Source: Coffea arabica (taxonomy: Eukaryota > Streptophyta > Magnoliopsida > Gentianales > Rubiaceae). Taken from it: a stretch of 64,000 nt of DNA. The notes beneath the pieces were generated by a model that saw only the letters and a list, made by a program, of their open reading frames with translations, made no database searches and was not told the origin of the DNA. Positions 1 to 11,600 of the stretch are shown one piece after another. The first letter of the stretch is position 1; every line of letters starts with the position of its first letter. Both the position numbers and the translations under genes were made by a program. The stretch spans positions 10,052,501 through 10,116,500 of the forward strand of contig NC_092323.1 in the NCBI RefSeq assembly GCF_036785885.1, written 5' to 3'.

Positions 1-2187
1 GCTGATCACGTGAGGGCGGCGACGAAGACTATTAGACATGCGGATGTCGAATCATCATCATCATTTGACAATCTTGACATTCTAGAGACGCGGATGACAA
101 ACGCGTTTTCTTGCAACTTTTTAGTTCCGCGTTTAATATCAACTGCGTGCCCAGAAATCCATATGGCAATTGATGGATATTGAAATACTTAAGAGCTAGG
201 CTAGCCTCCAATTCTTCTTCATTTGGTATCTGATGTAGAATTTTAACTTATCCTAGTCAGCTTTATGTCATTCTTGATAAAACTTCACATATGTAGGACG
301 TTCTATTTTGAATTTTAACTCCTGTCTTTCTTTCTTGATAAAACGATGGTTGTCTAGATGCAGCCTTGAATCTTGATGCATGACGACGAAAAAGATCAAT
401 AGGGTCATATCAATTAATCACTTTGCCAGCTAGTGGAAATCGATCGGTTGGCCTTAAATATTAGCTGCGTGCGTACTTTTATCATTCCAGTCACTTAGCA
501 CAATGAGATTGATACGGTTGGAGAATCAGACTGTAGTATTACGTAATTGGGTCCATGAACGAGGCTAGAGTGTTAACACTAATCTAAGTAGATAGGGACC
601 AACCCAAGTAGCTGTATGAACTCGGGCGAGCCAAACAATTGACTTTAACGCTGTAATTTGATTTAATTAGGCAAATTGAAGCGTACGTTTAAGATACATA
701 GGCTGGAATTGATTGTGTTGTAAGTGATGACGCGTATTTGTTGCACCTAACTAGATGATGAAACACTGGCCTACCTATTTTTGTATTATATATGTTCTAT
801 AAAATTATAGAGTGATTGCTTGATCACACATCTGTTGGTCCAAGCAAGTCTGTCTGTTTCCAGGATTAGGTCCCTGGAGTTATCCTTAATCATGGTAGAC
901 TCATAATAGATGGTAGACATTTGGGTTGGTGAGTAGAAATTTTTGATAATAGGGTTGAAAAAATGCATAAAACAAAGAAAGGGATAGAGTCAATCCATTC
1001 AAGCAAAATGAATTGGAATAGTAGTATTCTAAGGCTAAATTTGGGTATCTGTCAATTAAGGTATGTCAGATTATCTGTCAATTCATCATCAATGATATCA
1101 CAGCAATAAAAGACAAGGGAGGTATATGTAACTCATTAATGATATCATCAATGACAGCATTAATGAGTTACCCAAATTAAGGTACTTTTATAGCAATAGG
1201 GGAGGTATGTGTAACTCATTACTTATATTTGGATATCTAGTGTAACTCATTACTTATATTTGGGTAAATTTGGTTTTCAAAATTCAATGACGTAAATTGT
1301 ATATTACATTATCTCATAAAGTGATGCAACACAATTTGGGTTATTGAATTTTTTGAAAATCGGATCTACCGAAATTCTGGTATTCAAACGAAACTTGTTG
1401 AATAAATTCGACTAACTACAGTGTGAATTAATTTTTTTTAAAAAAAATCTCAACTAAAGTATCTAGCACTAAATGAAATGAAGTATCTTGCTACTTCATT
1501 TCATTTTCCACAGAGAAAATCGCAAAAAAGAGTTATTAAACTATTGAAAATTTGGTTATTTGATCATTACACTATTTATTTAACTGCAATTGCCATTCAC
1601 TCAATTAACCAAATAGTGAAATTTTTTTGTGACTTAACTAGTAAAAATTTATACTTTTAATCACTCAAATAATATTTTTTTATGACTTAACTAATAAAAA
1701 TTTATACTTTTAATCACTCGAATTATAAAACTATACATTTTTTTATATCACTAGAAGTATGTTTCAATTAATTGAATGATCATATTAGCTAATTAAATGT
1801 CTAATAGCTAAAATATATATATATAGCATTGTAACATTGCTTGAAGAAGCCATCTGCATTTGTCTCTATCTGGTTCAACTTATTACTTCATTTTTTTGCT
1901 TTTGCTTTATCTCAAGTTGTGGATAAGCAAAAAGGGCACATGTAGAACACAAATATCATCTCATTCCTCAAAATATTTTTTTAATGCTCATTTTTCTGAC
2001 ATTGGCTGATCTTGTTACTCCAACTATAAGTTCAGGAGAGGTATATGATATTTTGCAAAGTTCAGGGGAGGTGAGTGAAACTGTCAGAAACCTCAGGGGA
2101 GATTTCTGAAATTATCCCTTCTTTTAGTCCCTCCATGTTGTTCTGACATAGCCCATGCCACCCGTAAGCGTAACTTCCCTCGTGGGT
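1..2187. other. AT-rich intergenic DNA with degraded repeats
   Basis: I see no convincing gene here; the open frames are short and low-complexity. Around 1040-1270 short phrases such as gtaactcattacttatattt recur in direct and inverted order, which looks like a decayed repeat. At 2033-2120 there is a block reading as the right arm of a common plant inverted-repeat element (ending ctgaaattatccctt), but I could not find its left partner. Confidence 0.5.
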
Positions 2188-2950
2188 CTACTGCTGTGAT
2201 TCCCACCCAACTTTTCTGTTGGTTTGCTTACTTTTTACAGCTACTCGCAAGTTTATGTGGTCCTTTTTCCTTCTTTCTTCTCTATGCCCCTTAAGATCGT
2301 TCTCATTCTTTGACCTGTGAGGTTCCTGTTCCTTGCAACATCTATCATATTCCTCCCATTCTTGCCAGGCTTTTTGCACCACTTCGATTTCCTTCTTTCC
2401 TTTTGATTCAAACTGGAACCCATTTCTCTCCTTCCAAATGTTCCATAGTTTATTAACAGTTAGGTTGATGTGGTCTCTCCCATTTTCTCTTCTCAATGCC
2501 TCAATTAATCCTTCCCACCAGTCCCAGAAATTCCATCTTCTCTCTAGTAATCCGTCCCATTGAATAGGTGCTACTTGCCAAACTTGTTCAGCCTTTGGAC
2601 AGAAGAATAAAGTATGCTCAAGTGTTTCCACTTTATCTCCACAGTACTTGCACCAGGGTTCTCCTGTCTTCTCCAGCTTTGGTCTTCCTATGAATTAGCT
2701 CATTTGTCGGCAGAAATTGTTTAAGGCACCTCCATATAAATAATTTCAATTTGTGCTTAATGTTGAGTTTTCACAAACTCTTGAAGCACTTTTCTATTTG
2801 CCCATTTCTGCTACCTTCCGATCCCTCTTTTGTTGTCCCTTCCATTCTTCCTGCCTTCTTTATGCACTCATTGTATCCTGTTTTGACAGTGTATATGCCA
2901 GATTTGGAGTGTTTCCAAATGGCACCACTTTCTTTTTTTTTTGCCACTGT
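2188..2950 (-). mobile_element. LINE fragment, 3' part of reverse transcriptase ORF (zf-RVT region)
   Basis: The minus strand encodes the zinc-binding region that follows the reverse transcriptase in plant L1-type LINEs. Visible phrases are FIWRCLKQFLPTNELIHRKT, then CKYCGDKVETLEHTLFFCP with the Cys-x2-Cys...His-x4-Cys spacing, then WNIWKERNGFQF. The open stretch 2188-2631 encodes the end of it; the parts upstream on the minus strand (to about 2950) are recognisable only across frame changes, so it is a dead partial copy. There is no reverse transcriptase core or poly(A) tail in view. Confidence 0.75.
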
Positions 2951-3390
2951 GATAATATTTTTATAACCTACTCCGTCCTATTGTTGGGGAAGGAGAATCT
3001 AACCGACAGGAAACACTTGACGTTTGCATTTTATTAAGTGGGAGGGTTGGGAACACTTATAAGTTTTTTTTTTTTTGGGTGATAAAAAGTTTGGGTGGGG
3101 AAACATTTCTATGTTCAATTACTGTTCTAAATTAATTATTTCTTTTTTTCTTCCAAACACCAATCTATATCATCATTAGTCATCTTTACCAATAGCTAAT
3201 GTTTCAAAGATGCTCCAAAATGGAATAACTCGTCTTAGGAAGGGAGAAAGATAAGCCCAGCATGGCGGCAATCACGGCATGAAATGAAGGAAATAATCTA
3301 ATTTGCTCTATCGTCCTTGATATAAGATCAACAAGATGAGCAACTTGCATCAGCATGAAGAGTAAATCGATACTATTATTGTTGTAATTT

Positions 3391-3534
3391 AGGCCTTGTT
3401 TAGATTGTGAATTTTTGTAAAAAAAAAAATTTATTGACACATTTTCTAATTACAATTTTATCATTTATACATTACATCATTATAATATATTTTTCTACAA
3501 ATACTCCAAAATTTTGTAATCCAAAGGATGCCTT
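3391..3534. mobile_element. MITE with imperfect terminal inverted repeats
   Basis: The block starts aggccttgtttagattgtga and ends with the imperfect reverse complement (aattttgtaatccaaaggatgcctt region). The inside is AT-rich and has no coding capacity. It resembles short hAT- or Harbinger-like MITEs of plants. No clear target duplication was found. Confidence 0.5.
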
Positions 3535-3559
3535 ATTTTTGGGTGGGGAATATATTTTT

Positions 3560-4274
3560 GGGAAAATGACATGTTTCATCCCTCACATTTCGCAAAAATA
3601 TTCTTTTCGTCCCTCACTTTTAAAATGAAGCAAATTCGTCCCTGACATTTAAAAATTAAATCTATTACATCCCTGAACCTAATTTTCAATCTGAATCAAA
3701 CCATCCAATAACCCAGTAATAAATTTCAAAAATAGAATTGATAGATCATTCGGTCAACTTCATCGTATTCACATGACATTTATTAAACCAAAAAAATAAA
3801 AATTATAACATAAAAGGCCATTCTTTGTATTGGAATAGTAGAGTTTTTTTTTTGATAAATTTTTCATGCACCGTTAGTATATCCGCTTGCGAATCTAGAT
3901 GTGTATCATAAATATAAAATTTAGTGTTTAAATTTAAATTAAAATGATATGGCGGTACATAAAACCGTCAGTGTATACAATGATAATGTAGAAAAGATTA
4001 ATCTTTCTTTTTTATATTATAATTTTTTCTTTTTTCTTTTTAGGTTCATTAAATTTTACATGAATATCAAGTTGAGTTAACAAAGTGATCTACCAATTAC
4101 ACCCCCAAAATTTGTAATCAGGTTGATTGGTGGTTTGATTCAAATTGAAATTTGGGTTCAGGGATGTAATAATTTTAGTTTTTAAATGTTAAGGACGAAA
4201 TTGCTTCATTTTAAAAGTGAGGGACGAAAAGAATATTTTTGTGAAATGTGAAGGATGAAACCGATCATTTTCCC
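3560..4274. mobile_element. Non-autonomous MULE (TIR-MULE), 715 bp, with perfect 9-bp TSD
   Basis: Both ends carry long inverted repeats of about 230 bp (3560-3787 and 4043-4274), beginning gggaaaatga and continuing with the 'catccctcacattt' motif. The 9-bp sequence tatattttt lies directly outside on both sides (3551-3559 and 4275-4283), as expected of a Mutator-family insertion. The interior has no transposase. A diverged MITE-like stretch (about 3855-4000, with acaccgtca-type ends) lies within it. Confidence 0.85.
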
Positions 4275-4930
4275 TATATTTTTTGGATACTTGACTGCAT
4301 TGGCTCTTTTTTTCCCTTGGAGATGCATTCTCCTATCAGAGGGACGTCCTGGCTTTAGTAAACACAAAGCAAAATGAACTATTGGCCAACTTTGGGTGTA
4401 AATCAATCAAATTACTTGACTCAGGTTCACAAATAACTTGGCAAAGGCTCAAATCGAACTTGATATTGATCGAGTTCAAGTTGCTTGATAAGATAATCGA
4501 GTCGAGTACAAATTCGAGTAGAAAAATCAAAATTTAAGTATTTGTCAAACCTTATCGAGTAGTATATTTATACTATAAATTTTAATTATTTATTATAAAA
4601 TTATGAAATTTACTAAAAAAATCGAGTTTGAAAACTCGATTGAGCTCGATTAAGCTCAATTTGGTCAAGATCAAGTAAGGTAAAATAAACTCCAACTCCG
4701 ATTTTGAAGAACTTGAAGACAACTTTGAAGAACTTGATAATTTCGAACTCACTACTTGAATTTGATTCAATAAGACGAATTCGTCCGTCGCCAGAGCAGC
4801 CTTTAATTTATTTTATAGTGGAAAATTTCAATTTTCGATTTTCGATATTGAAGTCAAAGAGACGTAACTCATGCTCCTCGTTTTCTGGACTAGTTTGTAC
4901 ACTAGTTAGACCAAAAACACATAATTTATT

Positions 4931-6442
4931 GGGCAAAAAGTCTCAGTAGCCCTCAAACTATTAGCCGAATGAACTTTTGGCCCCCAAACAATTAAAAGTA
5001 AACTTTTGACCCCCGATTTATCCAAAGTACAAAATGTTAGACCTTCTGTCAAAATCAGCAATTAATACTGACGGAATCCACGACCACGTGAGACGCACGC
5101 TGAAATACGAAGGGCATTTTTATCCACAATGACCTGTGTTCCACTCGGTAAAATGGGACTCCTTCCCGAACTTGAACAAAGAAAAACTCCATTGCAGCCA
5201 AAGAAGTTGCTGAACTGGAAGCATGCGAGAAACCAACAATCCGCCTTTCCCATTGTACAGGTGTGAGAAAATGTCGAGGGTCATGCACAGATTGTGGCTG
5301 CTGGGCAGAGATTTGTGGAATGCACGGATGGTGGCTGCAGATTTTGGCAGTGAATTGACAAGGAGATGTGCAGCCGTTCAACGGAGGTCATACCTGGGTT
5401 TCTGAAAAGAATTAATGTAGCTGAATAGCAAAGAGATGCATATGAAGAAGTAAGAAGACAAGAAAGGAAAGTCACTGCAAAATAGAGAATTGCACAGATG
5501 AGTGAGTGATTGTCTCTCCTCAATCCTCAGTAGGCCCCCACTTCCCAAAGTGCAGCGGAGTCGACCAACAGAGCATTTCTTTGCTCTGCTGCTACTGTAA
5601 CCGTGTCTCTCAAAACAAAACAAAACTCACTACCGCCACCGACCGCACCAGCTCTCTCTCATCGGACAAAAGAGTAGATTGCAGCCACTGGAATTTTATC
5701 ATCCCTATAAATGGACCTGGAGAACCAGCAGCAAGGCTTGCTTCTTCTTCAGAATGGCCACAACAGCAGCTCCAACAATAACACAAGGGCCCCCACCAAT
5801 ATAGCCACCACATTCTCCAGACTGACCTCCACCACCTTGAACCACCACAGGATTTTCTTCAATGATTACGATGATGATGATGAGGAGGAGGAGAGGGAGG
5901 AGCATGAGGATGACTGTGGTCGTGGCCCATCACTCCCAGTAGGCCAAGAATGTCCATTCTCAAGGCCCTTCGTGATTCTTGATTTGATATGGAACTTGGG
6001 GTTTATGTTGGTGGCTGCCTTTGTGCTTTTGACTACCGTCACCGAGAGACCCAGCACCCCTTTAAGGCTTTGGGTTGGTGGCTATGCTCTGCAGTGCCCC
6101 TTGCATGCAGGTTTTGTTTGGCTTCACTCTTAAAGCAGCCATTTTTACATTCATCATTTCCACGGTACTGGTAGTCGGGAAGTTGCAGCAGTAGCCGATA
6201 ATGGCAGACAGAGGGAGAGATAGTGATGAAAGTAAACAGCTCATTGTGGAAAAAAATGTCCTTCGTATTTCGGTGTGCGTCTCACGTAATCGTAGATTCC
6301 GTCGATATTAACTGCTGATTTTGACAAAAGGTCTAACATTTTGTATTTTGGATAGATAGGGGGCCAAAAATTTACTTGTAATTGTTTGGGGACCAAAAGT
6401 TCATCCATCTAATAGTTTGAGGGCCACTGGGACTCTTTGCCC
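4931..6442 (+). mobile_element. Pack-MULE, 1512 bp, carrying a RING E3 ligase gene fragment
   Basis: Terminal inverted repeats of about 200 bp (4931-5132 and 6241-6442) begin gggcaaa(a/g)agtc and are flanked by the identical 9-bp duplication taatttatt (4922-4930 and 6443-6451). Between them there is no transposase. Instead there is host-like, GC-richer sequence: a stretch at 5133-5280 that may come from another gene, then a 5' leader and first exon of a membrane RING-finger E3 ligase (see 5711-6133). Long TIRs, 9-bp TSD and a captured gene fragment are the defining marks of a Pack-MULE. Confidence 0.88.
5711..6133 (+). pseudogene. Captured 5' fragment of a membrane RING-type E3 ubiquitin ligase gene
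   Basis: The open frame reads 140 codons from an ATG. It begins MDLENQQQGLLLLQ, has an acidic run of Asp and Glu (about residues 54-66), then RPFVILDLIWNLGFMLVAAF and RPSTPLRLWVGGYALQC. The last two phrases match the N-terminal transmembrane region of the plant E3 ligase family of Arabidopsis At1g63170, At4g11680 and At1g12760. Those proteins are about 330-400 residues long and continue through more membrane segments to a C-terminal RING. Here the frame leaves the family after GGYALQC and stops soon after, so the RING domain is absent. Sequence at about 5560-5710 looks like the leader of the donor gene (CT-rich, ending just before the ATG). It lies wholly inside the Pack-MULE; a functional product is unlikely, though a truncated transcript is possible. 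Confidence 0.75.
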
Positions 6443-6445
6443 TAA

Positions 6446-6617
6446 TTTATTTGTATCGGTTCAACCTATTTGTAATTTCACAAATAAGAGCAAGAATTGA
6501 TGAAAATGATTAGAATCAACTTTTCAAAAATATTTGTCAAGGTTCAACCTTATGTTGTTGCTACAACAGTCACCTATTCAACATAAAATAATAGGTAATG
6601 TAAGAGTAGTAATAAAA
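6446..6617 (+). repeat. Left copy of a ~171-bp direct repeat
   Basis: This stretch (from tttatttgtatcggttcaac to gtaataaaa) recurs at 7471-7641 with about eleven differences. The two copies flank an 850-bp segment that begins and ends with its own inverted repeat. Confidence 0.85.
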
Positions 6618-7470
6618 CCCTCTACCCGTTTGGTTGGAGGGTTTAGGGTGTAGGCAATGGGTATGGCCATCAATGATGGTCATTGATAATGTTTGGAATA
6701 CTGCAATGGTAATGATCTATGATAATGGAAGAACAAAAACTCTTCAATGGCCATTCCAGAGTAAATTGGGCACTTTTGTCTTGATTACTCACCAAACCAC
6801 AAAAATAATATAAAGAAACCTTCATTGCACCAAAAACTCTCTCCCTCTCGACACCTCTTTCACTCACATTCTCACCGCGTAGCACCCCTTGCTTCTACCG
6901 CCTTTTCCAAGCTTTCCCTTAACCCTTCAGCTCTAGATTCCTCCAACATATATAGGTCAACCGTGGGATCCAAGCAAGAGATGGTTGAGTTTTCTTCATC
7001 TTCTTCTTCTCCTGATTTAGCTGGTAATGATTGAGTCTTCTTCTTCTTCTTCTTCTTCATGATGTTGGGTATTCATGGTGAATTGTTTTTTTTTTTTTTA
7101 AATTAGCAATTGGTAGTGATGGTGGTGGGTTTTCAGATTTGTACAAACTGGAAAAAAAATAGTTTGTTAAATTTCAATTGAAATTTTGTTTTCACTAACA
7201 TGGGTGGAGATGATTTGAAGAATTTGAGATGAATTTGTGAAGTTTTGGGAACTACTATATATGTTTCCTGATGTCATAGGCTATGATTGTTGGCTGCTAC
7301 TTGGCGGTGGTTTGGCTCAGAGATCAGCCCATTCCATTATGAAGCAAGAAAAAATATTGAAGAACAAAAATAGGAAATCCATTATAGTAATAAAAAGAAA
7401 TGGAATATCATTGTCATTGTCATTGTCATTGTCATTGTCATTGTGGAATTCCAACCAAACGGGTGGTATA
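6618..7470. mobile_element. TIR element of unassigned family, with a gene-like insert
   Basis: Inverted repeat acccgtttggttgga is found near both ends (6624-6638; reverse complement at 7450-7464). The start and end lie exactly where the two flanking direct repeats stop. Inside, 6825-7034 reads as an open frame (ending with FSSSSSSPDLAGND) that looks like a serine-rich transit-peptide-type N terminus; I could not identify it. A hexamer array (tcattg, about six units, 7409-7444) sits near the right end. The family may be hAT or Harbinger; no short target duplication is visible. Confidence 0.5.
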
Positions 7471-7641
7471 TTTATTTGTATCGGTTCAACTTATTTGTAA
7501 TTTACAAATAAGAGCAAGGATTGATGAAAATGATTAGAATCAACTTTTCAAAAATATTTGTCAAGGTTCAACGTTATGTTGCTGCTACAGCAGTCACCCA
7601 TTCGCCATAAAATAATAGGTAACGTAATAGTAGTAATAAAA
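7471..7641 (+). repeat. Right copy of the ~171-bp direct repeat
   Basis: Partner of 6446-6617. The spacer to the next gene (7642-8577) is otherwise featureless, with homopolymer runs near 7740 and 8030. Confidence 0.85.
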
Positions 7642-8605
7642 GAGATCTATTCAACTATCAAAAACTAAAGACTCTGATTCAGGAACCAGAGCAGACCATG
7701 TATACAATCATGAATATTAGTCAAGATTCTTTCTTCTTTTTTCTTTTTTTTTTTTGAGTACTATTAGTCAAGACTAGAGAAAAATAACTATGGGTCCTTT
7801 TCGTCATGCCCCTCTTCCTGTGGTCCTAAAACATTGGCAAAGAGTTATACACGTCCGTACATGTTTTTCCTGACACTTAAGTACTTGTGAAATTCCTCGT
7901 GAACAACGTAGCAATGCACAGAATTTTCCCAACAGCTTTCTGAAACTGTACCTCCTAGGCTACTTACGCTGTCATTCCAATAAAATTTCTACAGGGTTCA
8001 GAAATTTTTTTCGAAAAAGATTTTTTTTAAAAAAAAAAAAAAAAAAAAGAGTTCTGACCAGTTGATCCGCGAGGAGAAACTTCAAAGAATAGTAGTAATA
8101 TTTCACAAGCAAGTAGCAGAACTTAAATGTGTCAAAGATGTCTGCAATAATCAGAGTTGCATATTTTTTGTTGGTTGAGTTGGCGGCGGACAGAGTACCG
8201 AGATTGATCTCAGTTAAGTGTTTCTTTTCTTGTCTCCCTCCATCTCTATTTTGGAGTCTTTTTATGGTTTGTAATGTCCACTTCATGCTTGTTTCGAACG
8301 GTTGAGAAATTTGTTTGTTTACTTGCTTCATTCGACATTTTTTTTTTGACTCCCTGGGATGGCTTTTCTTGAATTCTTTTTGGCAGCTTTCCTGACTGAA
8401 AGACTATAAGAACTTTTGACTGACAAAAAAGAAAAAAAACATATCTCCACCTTAAAAATATGCAAGCGTGCCATGAAGTCAAAGAATCAGTATTAAAAAT
8501 GAGGATCCAAGAGTTGGAAATAATCGAATTTGGTGTGGGTTCTTATGGAAGAATCAGTCGGAGTGTGATATTTTGCAGGTTTTGCTACATTCTGATTGAG
8601 CCCAA

Positions 8606-11600
8606 ATGTCAGTCATTAAACTCTCTGGTGGTGCTACACTAGTTCGTGGGAATACTGCGGGTAAATGTGGAAGAAGGCCAATTAGGAAGGCTACCAATCT
8701 ACAAAATTCTTCAAAATGGATTCTTCATAGTGATTTTCTTGGAGCAAATCAGAGGAAGGTATTGACATGCAACAATGCTGCTCCGAATTCTGGATTAGTC
8801 AGTGATCAGCATTCTTTGAATTATGAAGCGGGTTCTTCTTCTTATGTGGAAAAAAGGTGTACTTCAACCCGAGAGCGACTCTGTAGCGGATCAAATGAAG
8901 GAGACATGTAAGTATGAGACTTAATGCACCACTTGATTCTTGTCATATTTGCCTGATTTTGATTTCTATCTGGATTGTCCTGGCATCAGAGCTGAGCGTG
9001 CTTCTTAACCTTAATACATATTTTGGGTTTCTACCGTGAGGTGATTCAGATTGGACAGTGCCTGCTTGCCGATGGTGATTCTCCATTTCCTTTTTTGGGT
9101 GATAGTGACATCTTAAATTTGTGAATTAGAAATACTACTATTAAAGAAATGGGAAGGGATTGTGGTACAGTTTATAGGCGCAACTTCTAGTCACAATTAG
9201 CTGCTCAAATTGGGCTTATGATTGATGTGGCCTGATCTAGGCTGGTAAGTTTAATCATCAAAGCTCTTCTTTTCCTTTTATTTTTTCAAAAAAAAAAAAA
9301 AAGACGGGGTGGGGGATTGGACAGCTCAGGTCGAGCCACATAAAACTCAGCTGGACTTGGACCGCAAATAGGCCTGGCATGTAATTCTTTGTTTTCACCA
9401 ATTCTGAGAAATGTTATTACTTAGCTGCAAATAAACGGGTAATAACAATAAGGAAATGTGGTGTTGCGAATGTTAGAGCTGTGACAGGAACGTTAAAGGA
9501 TCAACCCAATGCTCCAGCTGTCTTTTGTGAGCTAGCAATGCTGTCACTGCCAGCTATTGCAGGACAAGCAATTGAACCTTTAGCACAACTCATGGGAACG
9601 GCTTATGTTGGAAGATTAGGTAAACTCATCTACTTTCATGAGTACTCTTCTTTATTTTTGGCCAAATTTTTTCCTACCATACTTGTACTCTCACTGATGC
9701 ATGTCTGCCTATGAATAGCAGATGTCAATTTTAATCACTTAGGCTAAGAAGTGGAAACACGGTAATGTGATGAGTGGTTTTGCTTGTGATCTGCTAGGTT
9801 AGTTATGAAATACACATACATTTGTCACCTCCATAGGCTTACATTTGTTCCTCTTCCATTCCAACTTGTTTCTCTGCTGCATGGTCTGGTAAGTGCCTAA
9901 TTGAATTTCTTTTTTTTTTTTTAAGGTGTACTCGAGTTGGCTGCAGGCGGAGTATCACTTTCAATATTCAATGTTATATCTAAGGTGTTCAACATTCCTC
10001 TCCTTAGTCTGTCTACTTCGTTTGTCGCTGAAGATATTTCTCAACACTCACACGAGGACACCACTCCAGGTAAACTTAAATGGGTGCTACAGTTAATATT
10101 ATGGGGGTCTCAAAGATTTTACTGAACTGCTGTGCTCAAACAGATAGAAGAAGGGCTTTAGCCTCAGTTTCTACAGCCTTAGCTTTATCTTTTGCAATTG
10201 GATTATTTGAGGCAGCAGCAATGACCTTAGGATCAGGACTCTTTCTGAACATTATGGGTGTATCAACAGTAAGTTTTACGTGTATCGAACTTGATAAAAC
10301 TGGGAAAGCATCGGACATATTTATACTTGGAATCAAAGTATATATTCTACAATTTGTATCAACTATAGGAATTTGTACTTTCAATACATCATTGAGTGTT
10401 TAGTAAGGTTCCAAGGATCTTATTTTCTTAACAGGCTTCCCCAATGCGTAGTCCAGCTGAAAACTTTCTTAGACTCAGAGCAATTGGAGCTCCAGCAGTA
10501 GTGGTTTCTCTTGCCATTCAAGGCATATTCCGCGGTTTCAAGGATACAAGGACCACTGTCTTATGTTTAGGCAAGACTAATTTGTTGTTGAAACTCTTGA
10601 ATGGTCCTGTTGGAATTTAGGATTCTTTAAATTATCCAACTTATCTTTACAAATGGAAAATGAATGTGCAGGAATTGGCAATTTGGCAGCTGTGTTCTTC
10701 TTTCCAGTATCCATGTATACCTTTCGCTTGGGTATAACTGGTGCAGCAATTTCCACAGTTGCATCTCAGTAGGTCCTTGCACCAAAGCAACTAGTTTTTA
10801 CCTGTCTCTGATGATAATATATTCATGTTTCAACATTTCAGATACATTGTCACCATTTTGATGTTGTGGCATCTGAACAAGAGGACCATACTGCAGTTCT
10901 GCAATATGAAAAATTTGCAGTTTGGTGACTACTTAAGATCAGGTAAATGGTTATTTTCCTGGATTTAGGATCAGATTATGTCCTGGTTACTTGTTCTCTC
11001 TCTTTGGAGCAAAATTTGATTCCTTGTTTTCTTTTTTTTCTTTTAGCTAGCATCTTGGGCTAAGAGGCAATGTCATTAATGTCTGTCCAATCTGATAAGA
11101 ATTTCATTGATCCCACTTTTCACAGTCAACCCACCTTAATGTACTCCACCAAGGAATCTCCTATGTCTGATATTCTTGCTCTGAGGCCTGGACCATGTTG
11201 GTCTCTCCAACATGAAGAGATCTTAAAACTGTTTTCATCAGAGCCTTTATGAAAACTGTTGCTTTAATCTTTTTCCTTCCTGTTCGATTTTCTCCCTAAA
11301 GGATGTAGAGACTGGGCAGTTGCATGAGCTGAAGGAAACATCTCATATTCATACACATTTTCTGCTCAGGTGGTTTTGTTCTAGGAAAAACTGTAGCTGT
11401 TGCAACAACAGTGACTTTGAGCACGTCAATGGTTGCCCATCTTGGAGCTCTATCTGTGGCTGCTCATCAGATATGCTTGCAAGTTTGGTTGGCTGCTCCA
11501 CTCCTAGTTGAAGCTCAAGCTTCTGCTGCTCAGGTAACAGAATTATCACGCTTTGCTCATTGGTTCATGTAGTATTGAATGAACACCAAGGTATTGTATT

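Noticed and set aside
5055-5381. 108-codon minus-strand open frame
   Set aside because: It lies partly in the Pack-MULE inverted repeat and has no recognisable domain.
7237-7500. 87-codon frame with a Ser-Leu run
   Set aside because: Generated by the tcattg microsatellite.
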